Shown: piece after piece, positions 33,541 through 41,928 of the stretch
Position numbering within the stretch: the stretch's first letter is position 1
How the letters are laid out: the number at the start of each line of letters is the position of its first letter
Assembly (NCBI GenBank): GCA_002346745.1
Contig: DEAL01000016.1
Coordinates: 1 to 64,000, forward strand
Reading direction: 5' to 3'
DNA length: 64,000 nucleotides
Origin: Candidatus Neomicrothrix sp. UBA2983
GTDB taxonomy: Bacteria > Actinomycetota > Acidimicrobiia > Acidimicrobiales > MedAcidi-G1
Program-made: the position numbers and the translations under genes
Notes under the pieces: generated by a model
Database searches by the model: none
The model's input: only the letters and a program-made list of their open reading frames with translations
Told to the model about the DNA's origin: nothing

Positions 33541-34602
33541 ATGAGCACGCTGGTCTACGAGAAACACCTTGACGACATCCGCGTCGAGTTCGACGCCCTC
33601 TATACCTGGGACTACGAACGGAGCCGAGACGGTCTGAACCGCCTCTACGAGAAGGCCAAGCGGGCCCAGTGGAATGTCAGCGACGACCTCGACTGGTCCA
33701 CGCCGGTCGACCCCTGGCGCCTCATGGCCCTGCAGGCCGAGGAGACGGGCGTCCCCGCGGGCTTCCCGGGCCGGGCCCTCGCCGAGGTCCCCAACTCGCC
33801 GGTCGCCGACTGGGACGAGGACCGCTGGATCGACTTCGCCGTCCACTCGCAGTGCACCTCGCTCAGCCAGTTCCTGCACGGCGAGCAGGGTGCACTGCTT
33901 TGCGCCTCCCGGCTGGTCGAGGCGGTCCCCTGGATGGAGGCCAAGTACTACGCCGCCACCCAGGTGGTCGACGAGGCCCGCCACGTCGAGGCGTTCCACC
34001 GGTACCTCGACGAGAAGATGCCGGCCACCTATCCCATCAACGAGAACCTCAAGACCCTGTTGGACGACCTGCTCCGGGATCCGCAGTGGGACCTCGTCTA
34101 CCTCGGCATGCAGGTCGTGGTCGAGGGGCTGGCCCTGGCGGCGTTCGGGATGATGATGGGCACCACCCGCGACCCGCTGCTGCGTCAGATGATCCGCTAC
34201 GTGCTGGCCGACGAGGCCCGCCACGTGGCGTTCGGCATCCTCTCCCTCGAGGAGGTGTACGGCGACTTCTCCTCGACCGAGTTCCGGGAGCGCCAGGAGT
34301 TCGCCTACGAGGCCTGCCGGCTGATGCGTCGCCGCACCTTCAACGCCGAGTTGTGGCCGTCGTTCGGGGTGTCGAACGAGGAGGTCGAGGCGCTGCTGCC
34401 GCCGACACGCGGCCAGCAGGCGTTCCAGCACCTGCTGTTCTCCAAGATCGTGCCCAACTGCAAGAAGTTGGGCCTGCTGGACCACCGCGACGGCTGGCTG
34501 CGGGAGCGCTTCGGCGAGATGGGGATCCTGCAGTACGAGCACGCCTCCACCGAGGTCGAGGAGCTCACGATCGACTCGGCGATCGACCCCGTAGAGGCCT
34601 GA
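33541..34602 (+). CDS. Ferritin-like di-iron protein, 353 aa (paralogue 1)
   Basis: Helical protein with a complete set of carboxylate/His ligands for an oxygen-activating di-iron centre: E115 (LHGEQGALL), E145 and H148 (VVDEARHVE), E195 (VVEGLALAA), E225 and H228 (LADEARHVA). This E/ExxH/E/ExxH order is that of ribonucleotide reductase R2, acyl-ACP desaturases and AurF-type oxygenases. The conserved tail LFSKIVPNCKKLGLLD is shared with the paralogue at 37937-39082. Surrounding beta-oxidation-type genes suggest an oxygenase or desaturase acting on a lipid or acyl-CoA, but substrate is unknown. Start supported by the TACGGT box 6 nt upstream. Confidence 0.85.
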   Translation: MSTLVYEKHLDDIRVEFDALYTWDYERSRDGLNRLYEKAKRAQWNVSDDLDWSTPVDPWRLMALQAEETGVPAGFPGRALAEVPNSPVADWDEDRWIDFAVHSQCTSLSQFLHGEQGALLCASRLVEAVPWMEAKYYAATQVVDEARHVEAFHRYLDEKMPATYPINENLKTLLDDLLRDPQWDLVYLGMQVVVEGLALAAFGMMMGTTRDPLLRQMIRYVLADEARHVAFGILSLEEVYGDFSSTEFRERQEFAYEACRLMRRRTFNAELWPSFGVSNEEVEALLPPTRGQQAFQHLLFSKIVPNCKKLGLLDHRDGWLRERFGEMGILQYEHASTEVEELTIDSAIDPVEA

Positions 34603-34649
34603 TTCCCGGGTGGCCCAGGCGGGAAGAGGCCCATCCCCTTCCCGGTGGG

Positions 34650-35501
34650 TCAGATGCCCTGTTCGAGCTCGGCCAACTGGTCGAGCAGGGGCAGGACCTC
34701 GTCGGCCCCGGCCGGCGGCAGCCCGAACAGCGCCCGGGTGATCCCCGCCTCGGCCATCGCCTCCAACGCCGCCCGCTCGGGTGGGGCGTAGTAGATACTG
34801 ACCTCGACCTCCGCCGGATCGCGGCCAGCCCGCTCGCAGGCCTCGTTGCGCTGGGCCACGACGGCCGCCGGGTCGAAGCCGGCCTCGCCGCGGCCGGCGA
34901 TCGGGATCCAGCCATTGCCGTAGCGCACGGCCCGCTCGAGGCCACCGGGGAACACCCCGCCGACGTGGATCGGCGGGTGCGGGACCTGAACCGGCTTGGG
35001 GTTCTGGTGGATCGGATCAAAGTCGACCCGGGTGCCGTGGTACTCGGCGCCGTCCGCAGCCCAGATGGCCTTCATCGCCTCGATGCGCTCACGCAGCAGG
35101 CCGAAGCGGCGGCTCGGGTCGGTGCCGTGGTTTGCCATCTCCTCCAGGTTCCAGCCGGCACCGACCCCAAAGAGGAAGCGGCCGCCGGAGAGCACGTCCA
35201 CCGACGTGACCTCCTTGGCGGTGTGGATCGGGTCGCGCTCGACGACGAGGCAAATGCCCGTGCCCACCTTCAGGCGGGTGGTGGCGGCCGCCGCCACGGC
35301 CAGCCAGCTGAACGGGTCGAGGGTGTCGTAGTACATCTGTGGCATGTCGGGCCCGCCCGGCCAGGGCGACACCCGCTCGACGGGGATGTGGCTGTGCTCG
35401 GCCACCCACAGCGACTCGAAGCCCCGTTCCTCGAGGGCGGTCGCCAGGTCGCCGGGGCGGATCGAATAGGCGGTCGGGAAGATGCAGGCGGCGAGGTGCA
35501 C
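34650..35501 (-). CDS. LLM-class F420-dependent oxidoreductase
   Basis: 283-residue luciferase-like protein. FPTAYSIRPGDLATALEERG, FESLWVAEHSHIP, RLKVGTGICLVVERDPIHTA, SVDVLSGGRFLFGVGAGWN and HPPIHVGGVFPGGLERAVRY are hallmark segments of actinobacterial F420-dependent TIGR03619-like enzymes. Start GTG at 35501 with GGAG upstream. It is the last gene of the minus-strand run ECH - SDR - LLM divergent from the TetR gene, so a role in the same catabolic pathway is likely. Confidence 0.9.
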   Translation of the reverse strand: MHLAACIFPTAYSIRPGDLATALEERGFESLWVAEHSHIPVERVSPWPGGPDMPQMYYDTLDPFSWLAVAAAATTRLKVGTGICLVVERDPIHTAKEVTSVDVLSGGRFLFGVGAGWNLEEMANHGTDPSRRFGLLRERIEAMKAIWAADGAEYHGTRVDFDPIHQNPKPVQVPHPPIHVGGVFPGGLERAVRYGNGWIPIAGRGEAGFDPAAVVAQRNEACERAGRDPAEVEVSIYYAPPERAALEAMAEAGITRALFGLPPAGADEVLPLLDQLAELEQGI

Positions 35502-35523
35502 GGAGTGGCTCCTTGTTGCTCGG

Positions 35524-36414
35524 CTATTCGGGGCTGAACGCGCCGCGGCCCAACTGGTCGCGGATGGTCTCGACGGACGGGTTGACGAGGCTGCGGCGCT
35601 GCCAGTTGGCGCCGTCGACGACGAGCGTGTGGCCGGAAACGAAGCGGGCGTAGGGCGAGGCGAGGAACGTGGCGGCCCAGCCCAGTTCCCGTCGCTCGCC
35701 GGTGCGCAGCGCCGGCTGGCGGTGCGCATGACCGTCGCCTTCGCCGGCCTGTTCGAGGCCCTCGCGGATGTCGCCGGTCATGTCCTCGTGGGGGAACAGG
35801 CCAGGGACCAGTCCGTTGACCTGGATGCCGTGCGGACCCCACTCGACGGCGAGCGTCTCGACCAGGTTCTTGACGCCGGCCTTGGCGGCCGCCGAGTGGG
35901 CGAAGCCGGGTCCGCCCGTCCAGGCGTAGGAGGCGCCGACGCACACGATCGAGGCTGGCGTGCCGGCGGCCAGGTGCCGGCGGCCGAACTCGCGGGTCAC
36001 GAGGAACGTGCCGTTGAGGGTGATGTCGACGACGGTGCGCCAGGCGTTGGGCGAGAGGTCCTCGGCCGGGGAGGGAAAGTTGGCGGCGGCGTTGTTGACG
36101 AGCACCCGGGGCAGCCCGAAGCGGGCCTCGGCGGCGTCGAGGGCGGACGCCACCGAGTCGGCGTCGCGGATGTCGCAGGCGACGGCCTCGACTTCGCCGC
36201 CGACCTCCTCGATGGCGGAGCGGCCGGCATCGAGGTGCTCGGGGTTGCGGCTGGCGACGACGACAGAGGCACCGAGGCGGGCGAACTCGATGGCGACGGC
36301 CTTCCCGAGGCCGGTGCCTCCACCGGTGACGAACACGGTGTCGCCCCCGTACGTGCCGGCGGGCAGGGCGGTGGCACCGATCGGCGGCGGTGCCGGGAGA
36401 CCGGGCGGACTCAC
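35524..36414 (-). CDS. SDR oxidoreductase, 2,4-dienoyl-CoA reductase-like
   Basis: Short-chain dehydrogenase of 296 residues. VFVTGGGTGLGKAVAIEFA is the nucleotide site (GGxxGLG), NNAAANFPSPAEDLS the NNAA block. The usual YxxxK is replaced: the region reads AHSAAAKAGVKNL, keeping the Lys but not the Tyr. This is the pattern of 2,4-dienoyl-CoA reductases, which remove double bonds during degradation of unsaturated acyl-CoAs. The GTG at 36414 overlaps the stop of the enoyl-CoA hydratase gene (GTGA), so they are coupled. Confidence 0.9.
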   Translation of the reverse strand: MSPPGLPAPPPIGATALPAGTYGGDTVFVTGGGTGLGKAVAIEFARLGASVVVASRNPEHLDAGRSAIEEVGGEVEAVACDIRDADSVASALDAAEARFGLPRVLVNNAAANFPSPAEDLSPNAWRTVVDITLNGTFLVTREFGRRHLAAGTPASIVCVGASYAWTGGPGFAHSAAAKAGVKNLVETLAVEWGPHGIQVNGLVPGLFPHEDMTGDIREGLEQAGEGDGHAHRQPALRTGERRELGWAATFLASPYARFVSGHTLVVDGANWQRRSLVNPSVETIRDQLGRGAFSPE

Positions 36415-37175
36415 GGCCCGTCCCCCCTGCCCCGCTCCTGGTTGAGCCGGGTCTGGAAGGTGCGCTCGTCGGCCATCGAGGCGGCGAGGCCCGGGCGCAG
36501 CAGGTTGCCGACAACCTGTCGGGCCATCGCCACGGCCCGGGGATCGGCGGCGGCGGCCTGTTCGGCCATCCCGTACACGGTGGCGTCGAGTTCGTCATTG
36601 GGGACCATCCGGGACACGATCCCGTACCGGAGTGCCTCCTCGGCGTCCAGCCGACGGCCGGTGAGGACCATGTCGCTCACGAGGCCGTGGCCGGCGAGCT
36701 GGGCCAGGACGCCCATGCCGCCGGTGTCGGGAATCACGCCGTGGCCGAGCTCCGGGAACATGAAGCGGGCGTCCTCGGCGGCGACCCGCACGTCGCAGAG
36801 CAGCGCCCGCTGGAACGACCCGCCGATGGCCCAGCCCTGGATGGCGACGAACACCGGGACGTCGAGGTCCCAGACCTGCTGGATGCCGTCATGGCCCCGC
36901 CGCATCAGGGCAGCGTGCTCCTCCTCGGTGTAGGGCACGCCGATGGCCGAGACGTCCCGGCCCGATGACCACGAGCGGCCCTCAGCACGCCAGACCACCG
37001 CCCGGACGTCGGGGTTGACGCGCAACTCGCCGAGGATCTCGAAGAGGCGGGCGTCCATGGCGTCGTCGAAGGCGTTGTGCTTGGCGACGTTGTCGTTGGT
37101 GATCGTGGCGATCGGTCCGTCGACCTCCAGGCGCACACGGGTCTCGCTGCCCCCGACCTCCTGCGCTGCTCCCAT
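36411..37175 (-). CDS. Enoyl-CoA hydratase/isomerase family protein
   Basis: Crotonase-fold protein of 254 residues: IATITNDNVAKHNAFDDAMD, SWSSGRDVSAIG, the oxyanion-hole region VAIQGWAIGGSFQRALLCDV, and FMFPELGHGVIPDTGGMGVL with the Glu position of hydratases. Hydration or isomerisation of an unsaturated acyl-CoA is likely. Start ATG at 37175 with a TAGTGT box at 37183-37188, 7 nt upstream. It is first of three coupled genes divergent from tetR, and the shared intergenic operator may control both directions. Confidence 0.92.
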   Translation of the reverse strand: MGAAQEVGGSETRVRLEVDGPIATITNDNVAKHNAFDDAMDARLFEILGELRVNPDVRAVVWRAEGRSWSSGRDVSAIGVPYTEEEHAALMRRGHDGIQQVWDLDVPVFVAIQGWAIGGSFQRALLCDVRVAAEDARFMFPELGHGVIPDTGGMGVLAQLAGHGLVSDMVLTGRRLDAEEALRYGIVSRMVPNDELDATVYGMAEQAAAADPRAVAMARQVVGNLLRPGLAASMADERTFQTRLNQERGRGDGP

Positions 37176-37182
37176 GCGCCGG

Positions 37183-37188
37183 ACACTA
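37183..37188 (-). promoter_or_regulatory. Putative -10 box of the enoyl-CoA hydratase operon (TAGTGT)
   Basis: TAGTGT on the minus strand, 7 nt before the ATG at 37175. Confidence 0.35.
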
Positions 37189-37222
37189 GGCGGGCGGCGT
37201 GGTACCCGAACCGCCCGGCAAC

Positions 37223-37250
37223 TTGACACGACGATAATCACCATTATTAT
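37223..37250 (+). promoter_or_regulatory. tetR promoter with embedded operator
   Basis: TTGACA (37223-37228), a 16-nt spacer and TATTAT (37245-37250), followed 6 nt later by the GTG start. An inverted repeat ATAAT-CACC-ATTAT (37234-37247) spans the spacer and the start of the -10 box. This is the best consensus promoter in the window, and the repeat is well placed for autorepression by the TetR protein. Confidence 0.7.
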
Positions 37251-37256
37251 GCGCAC

Positions 37257-37940
37257 GTGGCCGACACTGCCCCAGTTCCTCCGCACGCCCCCCACCACTG
37301 GGACCAGCGCGACGATGTGACCGAGCGGCTCCTGCACGCCGCTGCCGAGGTCTTCGCCCAACAGGGCTACGAGCGGGCCGGCGTAGCCGAGATCGCCCGA
37401 CGGGCCGGCGTCACCACCGGCGCCATCTACACCCGCTACCGCGGCAAGGCCGAACTCCTCCTCGACGCCGTCGACCACCACGTCCCCGACCAGATCGAGC
37501 GCCTGCTGCGCGCCGACCACGCCGGAGAGAGCCCCACCGAGGTCCTGGCCTCGCTGGGCGCCCACCTGCTTGACGACCTCCCCACCGGCCACGGCCTCTT
37601 CCTCGAGGCCATCGTCGCCGGGCGCCGCGACCCCGAGCTGGCCGCCGCCATCCGCCGCCGCGTCGAGGACGAGGACGCCCGCCTCGCCAAGCTCGTCGAC
37701 GAGGCCGTCGCCGACGGGCTCATCGACGCCGACCTCGACCGCCTCGCCACCGTCCGGCTGGCGCACGCCATCGGCTTCGGCATGACCCTCACCCGGGCCA
37801 TGGGCCTCGACCTGCCCGACACCGCCTCGTGGACCACCATCATCGGACGCGTCCTCGACGCCGTGGCCGCGTCCGCACCCACCCCGAGCCACCCGATCAC
37901 CGAATCCTCGACCGACCACGAACCAGGAGCCACCCCGTGA
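37257..37940 (+). CDS. TetR-family transcriptional regulator
   Basis: 227-residue repressor. The N-terminal helix-turn-helix is VTERLLHAAAEVFAQQGYER then VAEIARRAGVTTGAIYTRYR, the canonical TetR layout; the rest is a helical ligand-binding domain. Promoter and palindrome directly upstream indicate autoregulation. Its position between the enoyl-CoA hydratase operon and the second di-iron gene suggests that it controls both, with an acyl-CoA or related lipid as likely effector. The last codons overlap the GTG of the di-iron gene (GTGA). Confidence 0.93.
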   Translation: MADTAPVPPHAPHHWDQRDDVTERLLHAAAEVFAQQGYERAGVAEIARRAGVTTGAIYTRYRGKAELLLDAVDHHVPDQIERLLRADHAGESPTEVLASLGAHLLDDLPTGHGLFLEAIVAGRRDPELAAAIRRRVEDEDARLAKLVDEAVADGLIDADLDRLATVRLAHAIGFGMTLTRAMGLDLPDTASWTTIIGRVLDAVAASAPTPSHPITESSTDHEPGATP

Positions 37941-39082
37941 CCGCCACCGAGCCCCGCCCCGACTACGCCAACGACCTGGTCGAGTACGCAAACGACCCCG
38001 ACCGGATCGCCGAATTCTCCGTCTGGAACGACGACGTCACCTCGCTGATCCACGCCGTCGAGGACAACGCCGACGCCATCTACACCTGGCGCTACGACAA
38101 GGGCGAGCGGGCCAGCCTCGACAAGCTCTACGAGAAGGCCAAGACCTCCCAGTGGAACGGCCAGACCGACCTCGACTGGTCGATCGAGGTCGATCCCTAT
38201 CAGGTGCTGGCGCCGGCCAATCCCGCCGAGGTCGAGTACTTCGCCGAGAACCCCGAGTCGCCGCTCCACAAGTTCAACGAGGACGAGTGGGCGGAACTGG
38301 GCGTGGAATCCATGAACTGGAGCCTCTCACAGTTCATGCACGGCGAGCAGGGGGCCCTGCTCTGCACCGCCAAGATCGTGGAGACGGTGCCGTGGATCGA
38401 CGCCAAGTACTACGCCGCCACCCAGGTGGTCGACGAGGCCCGCCACGTCGAGGTCTTCGCCCAGTACCTCGACCAGAAGTTGGACGGCATCAAGTACCCG
38501 TGCAACTCGCACCTCGGCCTGCTGCTCGACGACATCCTCGAGGACAGCCGCTGGGACATGACCTACCTGGGCATGCAGATCATGGTCGAGGGCCTGGCCC
38601 TGGCCGCCTTCAGCTTCATGCACCAGACCACCGAGGAGCCGCTCCTCAAGAAGCTGCTTCGCTACGTCATGAGCGACGAGGCCCGCCACGTGGCCTTCGG
38701 CGTGCTCTCCCTCCAGGAGGTGTACCAGGGGCTCAGCGCCGCCGAGCTGCGCGAGCGCCAGGAGTTCGCCTTCGAAGCGGCACTCCGCATGCGCGACCGC
38801 TTCCTGCGCCAGGAGGTCTGGGAGCGCATGGGCGTCGACGTGAAGGACATGGTGAAGTTCACCCTGGCCATGCCCGACGAGCTACGGGTCTTCCAGCGGC
38901 TGCTGTTCTCCAAGATCGTGCCCAACTGCAAGAAGTTGGGCCTGCTCGACGCCGGCGACGGCTGGCTGCGGGACCGCTTCACCGAGATCGGCGTCATCGA
39001 GTTCGAGGACTGGGTCGACACCGGCCTGGAGTACGAGGACCTCGACGAAGTCGCCAAGGACCGCGAGGCTGCGCTGGCGTAG
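37937..39082 (+). CDS. Ferritin-like di-iron protein, 381 aa (paralogue 2)
   Basis: Paralogue of the protein at 33541-34602 with the same ligand set: E137, E167, H170, E218, E248, H251, and the same motifs SQFMHGEQGALL, YYAATQVVDEARHVE and LFSKIVPNCKKLGLLD. It has an N-terminal extension of about 30 residues and a longer acidic C-terminus. The GTG at 37937 overlaps the tetR stop by 4 nt, with AGGAG at 37925-37929, so it is co-translated with the regulator. Two such proteins could form a heterodimeric oxygenase or act at two steps; I cannot tell which. Confidence 0.85.
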   Translation: MTATEPRPDYANDLVEYANDPDRIAEFSVWNDDVTSLIHAVEDNADAIYTWRYDKGERASLDKLYEKAKTSQWNGQTDLDWSIEVDPYQVLAPANPAEVEYFAENPESPLHKFNEDEWAELGVESMNWSLSQFMHGEQGALLCTAKIVETVPWIDAKYYAATQVVDEARHVEVFAQYLDQKLDGIKYPCNSHLGLLLDDILEDSRWDMTYLGMQIMVEGLALAAFSFMHQTTEEPLLKKLLRYVMSDEARHVAFGVLSLQEVYQGLSAAELRERQEFAFEAALRMRDRFLRQEVWERMGVDVKDMVKFTLAMPDELRVFQRLLFSKIVPNCKKLGLLDAGDGWLRDRFTEIGVIEFEDWVDTGLEYEDLDEVAKDREAALA

Positions 39083-39117
39083 CCGCTTGGGCGACGACAG
39101 CCTCCCGCTGCTCGACG

Positions 39118-39432
39118 CTATTCCTCGCCGTTCGCCTGCAGGTGGTGGCGAATCACCTCGTCGATCACGAACCGCAGGAACTTCTCCGAGAACACCGGAT
39201 CCAGGCCCGCCTCGTCGGCGAGGCGCCGCAACCGTTCGACCTGCACCGCCTCACGGTCGGGATCGGCCGGCGGCAGGCCTGCGGCGGCCTTGTAGGCACC
39301 CACCCTCCGGGTGACCTTGAAGCGCTCGGCCAGCAGGTGGACGAGCGCGGCGTCGATGTTGTCGATGCTCGACCGGAACTCGTCGAGTTCGGGATCGGAG
39401 ACCGGTCGCCCGGTGCCGTCTGCTTCGCTCAT
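39118..39432 (-). CDS. Chorismate mutase (AroQ type)
   Basis: 104-residue all-helical protein. LDEFRSSIDNIDAALVHLLA, ERFKVTRRVGAYKAAAGLPP and DPDREAVQVERLRR are the three helices of AroQ chorismate mutases, with active-site Arg and Lys in RFKVTRRVGAYK. It converts chorismate to prephenate for Phe and Tyr. It is a free-standing domain with no fused DAHP synthase or prephenate dehydratase. It is convergent with the di-iron gene and isolated from other aromatic genes here. Confidence 0.93.
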   Translation of the reverse strand: MSEADGTGRPVSDPELDEFRSSIDNIDAALVHLLAERFKVTRRVGAYKAAAGLPPADPDREAVQVERLRRLADEAGLDPVFSEKFLRFVIDEVIRHHLQANGEE

Positions 39433-39612
39433 GCCTGGCGTCGCCCTAGCTTCGGTGGATTCCGGCAAGGCTAGGCGGCGACGCTCCCCGATGGCACGAC
39501 CGATTCTGGCGGACGACTCGGTCCAGCCTGAGGGTCCCCCCCGTACTACGGTCCGCACACCCGGCGCTACGGCCGCGCCACCTGCACCCGACGAACTCTC
39601 GAGGACGCCTCC

Positions 39613-41148
39613 ATGGAGATCCCACTCACCGTCGCCGACCACCTGCAGCGCTCCGAACTCGTCTACGGAGACCGCATCGCCATCGTCGACGAGCCCGACC
39701 AGGTGGCCGCTCCCCTGCCCGACCTCACCTACGGGCGCATGGCCGAGCTGGCCCGGGCCATGGCCGCCGGCCTGGACGGACTCGGCCTCGACCTCGGTGC
39801 CCGCGTGGCGATCGTCTCCCAGAACGCCGCCCGCATGCTCGTCTTCCTGTTCGGCACCAGTGCCTTCGGCCGCATCGGCGTCCCCATCAACTTCCGGCTC
39901 AACGCCGAGGAGGTGCAGTACATCGTCGAACACTCGGGCGCCGAGGTGCTCCTCATGGACCCCGAGCTCGTCGACACCCTCGGCGACGTGAAGGTGGGTC
40001 GGCGCCTGCTGACCGGCGAGGAGTCCGACAGCCTCTTCGTGGAGGGCGTCGAACCGCGCCCCTGGACACCCGACGAGCGGGCCACCGCCACGATCAACTA
40101 CACGAGCGGCACCACAGCCCGCCCCAAGGGCGTCGAGATGACGCATCGCAACCTGTGGCTCAACGCCGCCGTGTTCGGCTGGCAGACCCTCGTCAGCGAC
40201 CGCGACGTCTACCTCCACACCCTGCCCATGTTCCACTGCAACGGCTGGGGCATGCCCTACGTCGTGACCGCCATGGGCGGCAGGCACATCGTGCTGCGCA
40301 AGGTCGACGGGCCCGAGATCCTGCGCCGCGTCGAGGAGCACGGCGTGACCCTGATGTGCGGCGCACCGGCCGTGGTGGCCGCGGTGCTCGACGCCGCTGC
40401 CGAGTGGGACGGGCCGATACCCGGCGCCGGACGGGTCCGCATCGTCGTCGCCGGGGCGCCGCCGCCCACCCGCACCATCGAGCGCGTCGAGACCGAGCTG
40501 GGTTGGGAGTTCATCCAGATCTACGGCCTCACCGAGACCGCCCCCCTGTTGACCATGAACCGGTGCCGCGCCGAGTGGGACGACCTCGACCCCGGCGAAC
40601 GGGCCGTGCGCCTGTCGAGGGCCGGCGCCCCTGCCCTCGGGGTCACGCTCACGACCTCCCCGGAGGGCGAGTTGCTGGCGCGCACCAACCACGTGCTCAA
40701 GAGCTACTGGGACCAGCCCGAGGCGACCGCCGAGGCCCTGGCCGACGACTGGTTCCACACCGGGGACGGCGCCGCCATCGACGACGAGAACTACGCCGCC
40801 ATCCTCGACCGCAAGAAGGACGTGATCATCTCCGGTGGGGAGAACGTGTCCTCCATCGAGGTCGAGGACACGCTCTTCTCGCACGCCGCCGTCGCCGAGG
40901 TGGCCGTGATCGGGGTGCCCGACGAGAAGTGGGGCGAGACCGTCAAGGCCCTCGTCGTGCTGGCCGAGGACGCCGACGGCGTCGACGAGCAGTCCCTGAT
41001 CGACCACTGCCGCGAGCGGCTGGCCCACTTCAAGTGCCCGACCTCGGTGGAGTTCCGCGACGAGCTGGCCCGCACCGCCACGGGCAAGCTCCAGAAGTTC
41101 AAACTGCGCGCGCCCTACTGGGAGGGCATGGAGAAGCAGGTGAACTGA
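39613..41148 (+). CDS. Acyl-CoA synthetase (AMP-binding family)
   Basis: ANL ligase of 511 residues. P-loop-like NYTSGTTARPKGVEMTHRN, LPMFHCNGWGMPYVV, QIYGLTETAPLLTMN, DDWFHTGDGAAIDDENYAAI, the hinge DRKKDVIISGGENVSSIEVE and the catalytic Lys in TATGKLQKFKLRAP. It fits medium/long-chain fatty-acid or aromatic acyl-CoA synthetases, with no close specificity call possible. It is paralogous to but clearly distinct from the ligase at 25663. The membrane gene at 41181 follows after 32 nt. Confidence 0.92.
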   Translation: MEIPLTVADHLQRSELVYGDRIAIVDEPDQVAAPLPDLTYGRMAELARAMAAGLDGLGLDLGARVAIVSQNAARMLVFLFGTSAFGRIGVPINFRLNAEEVQYIVEHSGAEVLLMDPELVDTLGDVKVGRRLLTGEESDSLFVEGVEPRPWTPDERATATINYTSGTTARPKGVEMTHRNLWLNAAVFGWQTLVSDRDVYLHTLPMFHCNGWGMPYVVTAMGGRHIVLRKVDGPEILRRVEEHGVTLMCGAPAVVAAVLDAAAEWDGPIPGAGRVRIVVAGAPPPTRTIERVETELGWEFIQIYGLTETAPLLTMNRCRAEWDDLDPGERAVRLSRAGAPALGVTLTTSPEGELLARTNHVLKSYWDQPEATAEALADDWFHTGDGAAIDDENYAAILDRKKDVIISGGENVSSIEVEDTLFSHAAVAEVAVIGVPDEKWGETVKALVVLAEDADGVDEQSLIDHCRERLAHFKCPTSVEFRDELARTATGKLQKFKLRAPYWEGMEKQVN

Positions 41149-41180
41149 TTTTCCCTCCGGGCACCGGGACGGACGCCACC

Positions 41181-41783
41181 ATGACGCATCGGCGAGCAAT
41201 GTGGGCCGTGAAGGGTGCCCTCGCCGCCTGCCTCCTGGCCGGACTCCTCTTCCCGGGCATCCCCGGCGTGGAGGGCAAGGGCTGGCCCGAGCGCTCGGTC
41301 GGCTATCCGGTCTCGGCGCTGATCGTGCCGCTGGTGTGGCACCTGCGAGGCCGGCGCGTCGACTACCCGCACCTCGCCGACGCCTTGTTCGTCACGCCGT
41401 TCGTGCTGGACCTGCTCGGCAACCTGGTGAACCTGTTCGACACCGTCGACCAGTTCGACGACATCCTGCACTTCGCCAACTGGTCGTTCCTCGTTGCCGC
41501 CTTCGTGCTGTTCCTCCACCCCTACGTCCTCGCCCGCTGGAACCTCGTGTTGCTGGGCTCGGGCCTCGGAGCGATCGCCATCGTGGCCTGGGAGGCCGTC
41601 GAGTGGGTGATCCAGGAGATGGGCACCACCGGCCTCCAGCTCACCTACGACGACACGATCGGCGACCTGGTGCTCTCCACCTCGGGCGGGGTGCTCGGTG
41701 CCGTCCTGACCGTCCGGGCCCTGACCCGGCGAGAGGCCCAGGGTGCTGGGACCCCGCCCGGCGGGACCCCCGGCAGGACATAG
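41181..41783 (+). CDS. Polytopic membrane protein, DUF2238-like
   Basis: 200-residue membrane protein with about six hydrophobic segments, beginning VKGALAACLLAGLLFPGIPG. Conserved-looking polar features sit in membrane-near positions: FDTVDQFDDILHFANWSFLV, AWEAVEWVIQEM and YDDTIGDLVLSTSGGVLGAV. The Asp/His and Glu positions and the GDL..S.GG ending recall DUF2238 (YjdF) proteins of unknown role. Only the general type is supported. Confidence 0.75.
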   Translation: MTHRRAMWAVKGALAACLLAGLLFPGIPGVEGKGWPERSVGYPVSALIVPLVWHLRGRRVDYPHLADALFVTPFVLDLLGNLVNLFDTVDQFDDILHFANWSFLVAAFVLFLHPYVLARWNLVLLGSGLGAIAIVAWEAVEWVIQEMGTTGLQLTYDDTIGDLVLSTSGGVLGAVLTVRALTRREAQGAGTPPGGTPGRT

Positions 41784-41785
41784 AT

Positions 41786-41802
41786 CATGCAGGGAATGCA
41801 TG
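41786..41802. promoter_or_regulatory. Inverted repeat upstream of the aap operon
   Basis: CATGCA-GGGAA-TGCATG, a perfect 6-bp palindrome with a 5-nt centre, 127 nt before the aapJ start. It could be an operator; a TTGCTT-17-TAGCGT promoter-like pair lies just downstream near 41820-41850. Confidence 0.3.
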
Positions 41803-41928
41803 AGTCCCGGCCGCTCGTGTTGCTTGCGTGACGCTCGAAACCTAGCGTGGATTCGCCGCCCGACGACGGACGGCTCCCCCTGTGTGGACACCCGCCGGGG
41901 GGCGTATCAACCCGGAGGGGGTTCACGA

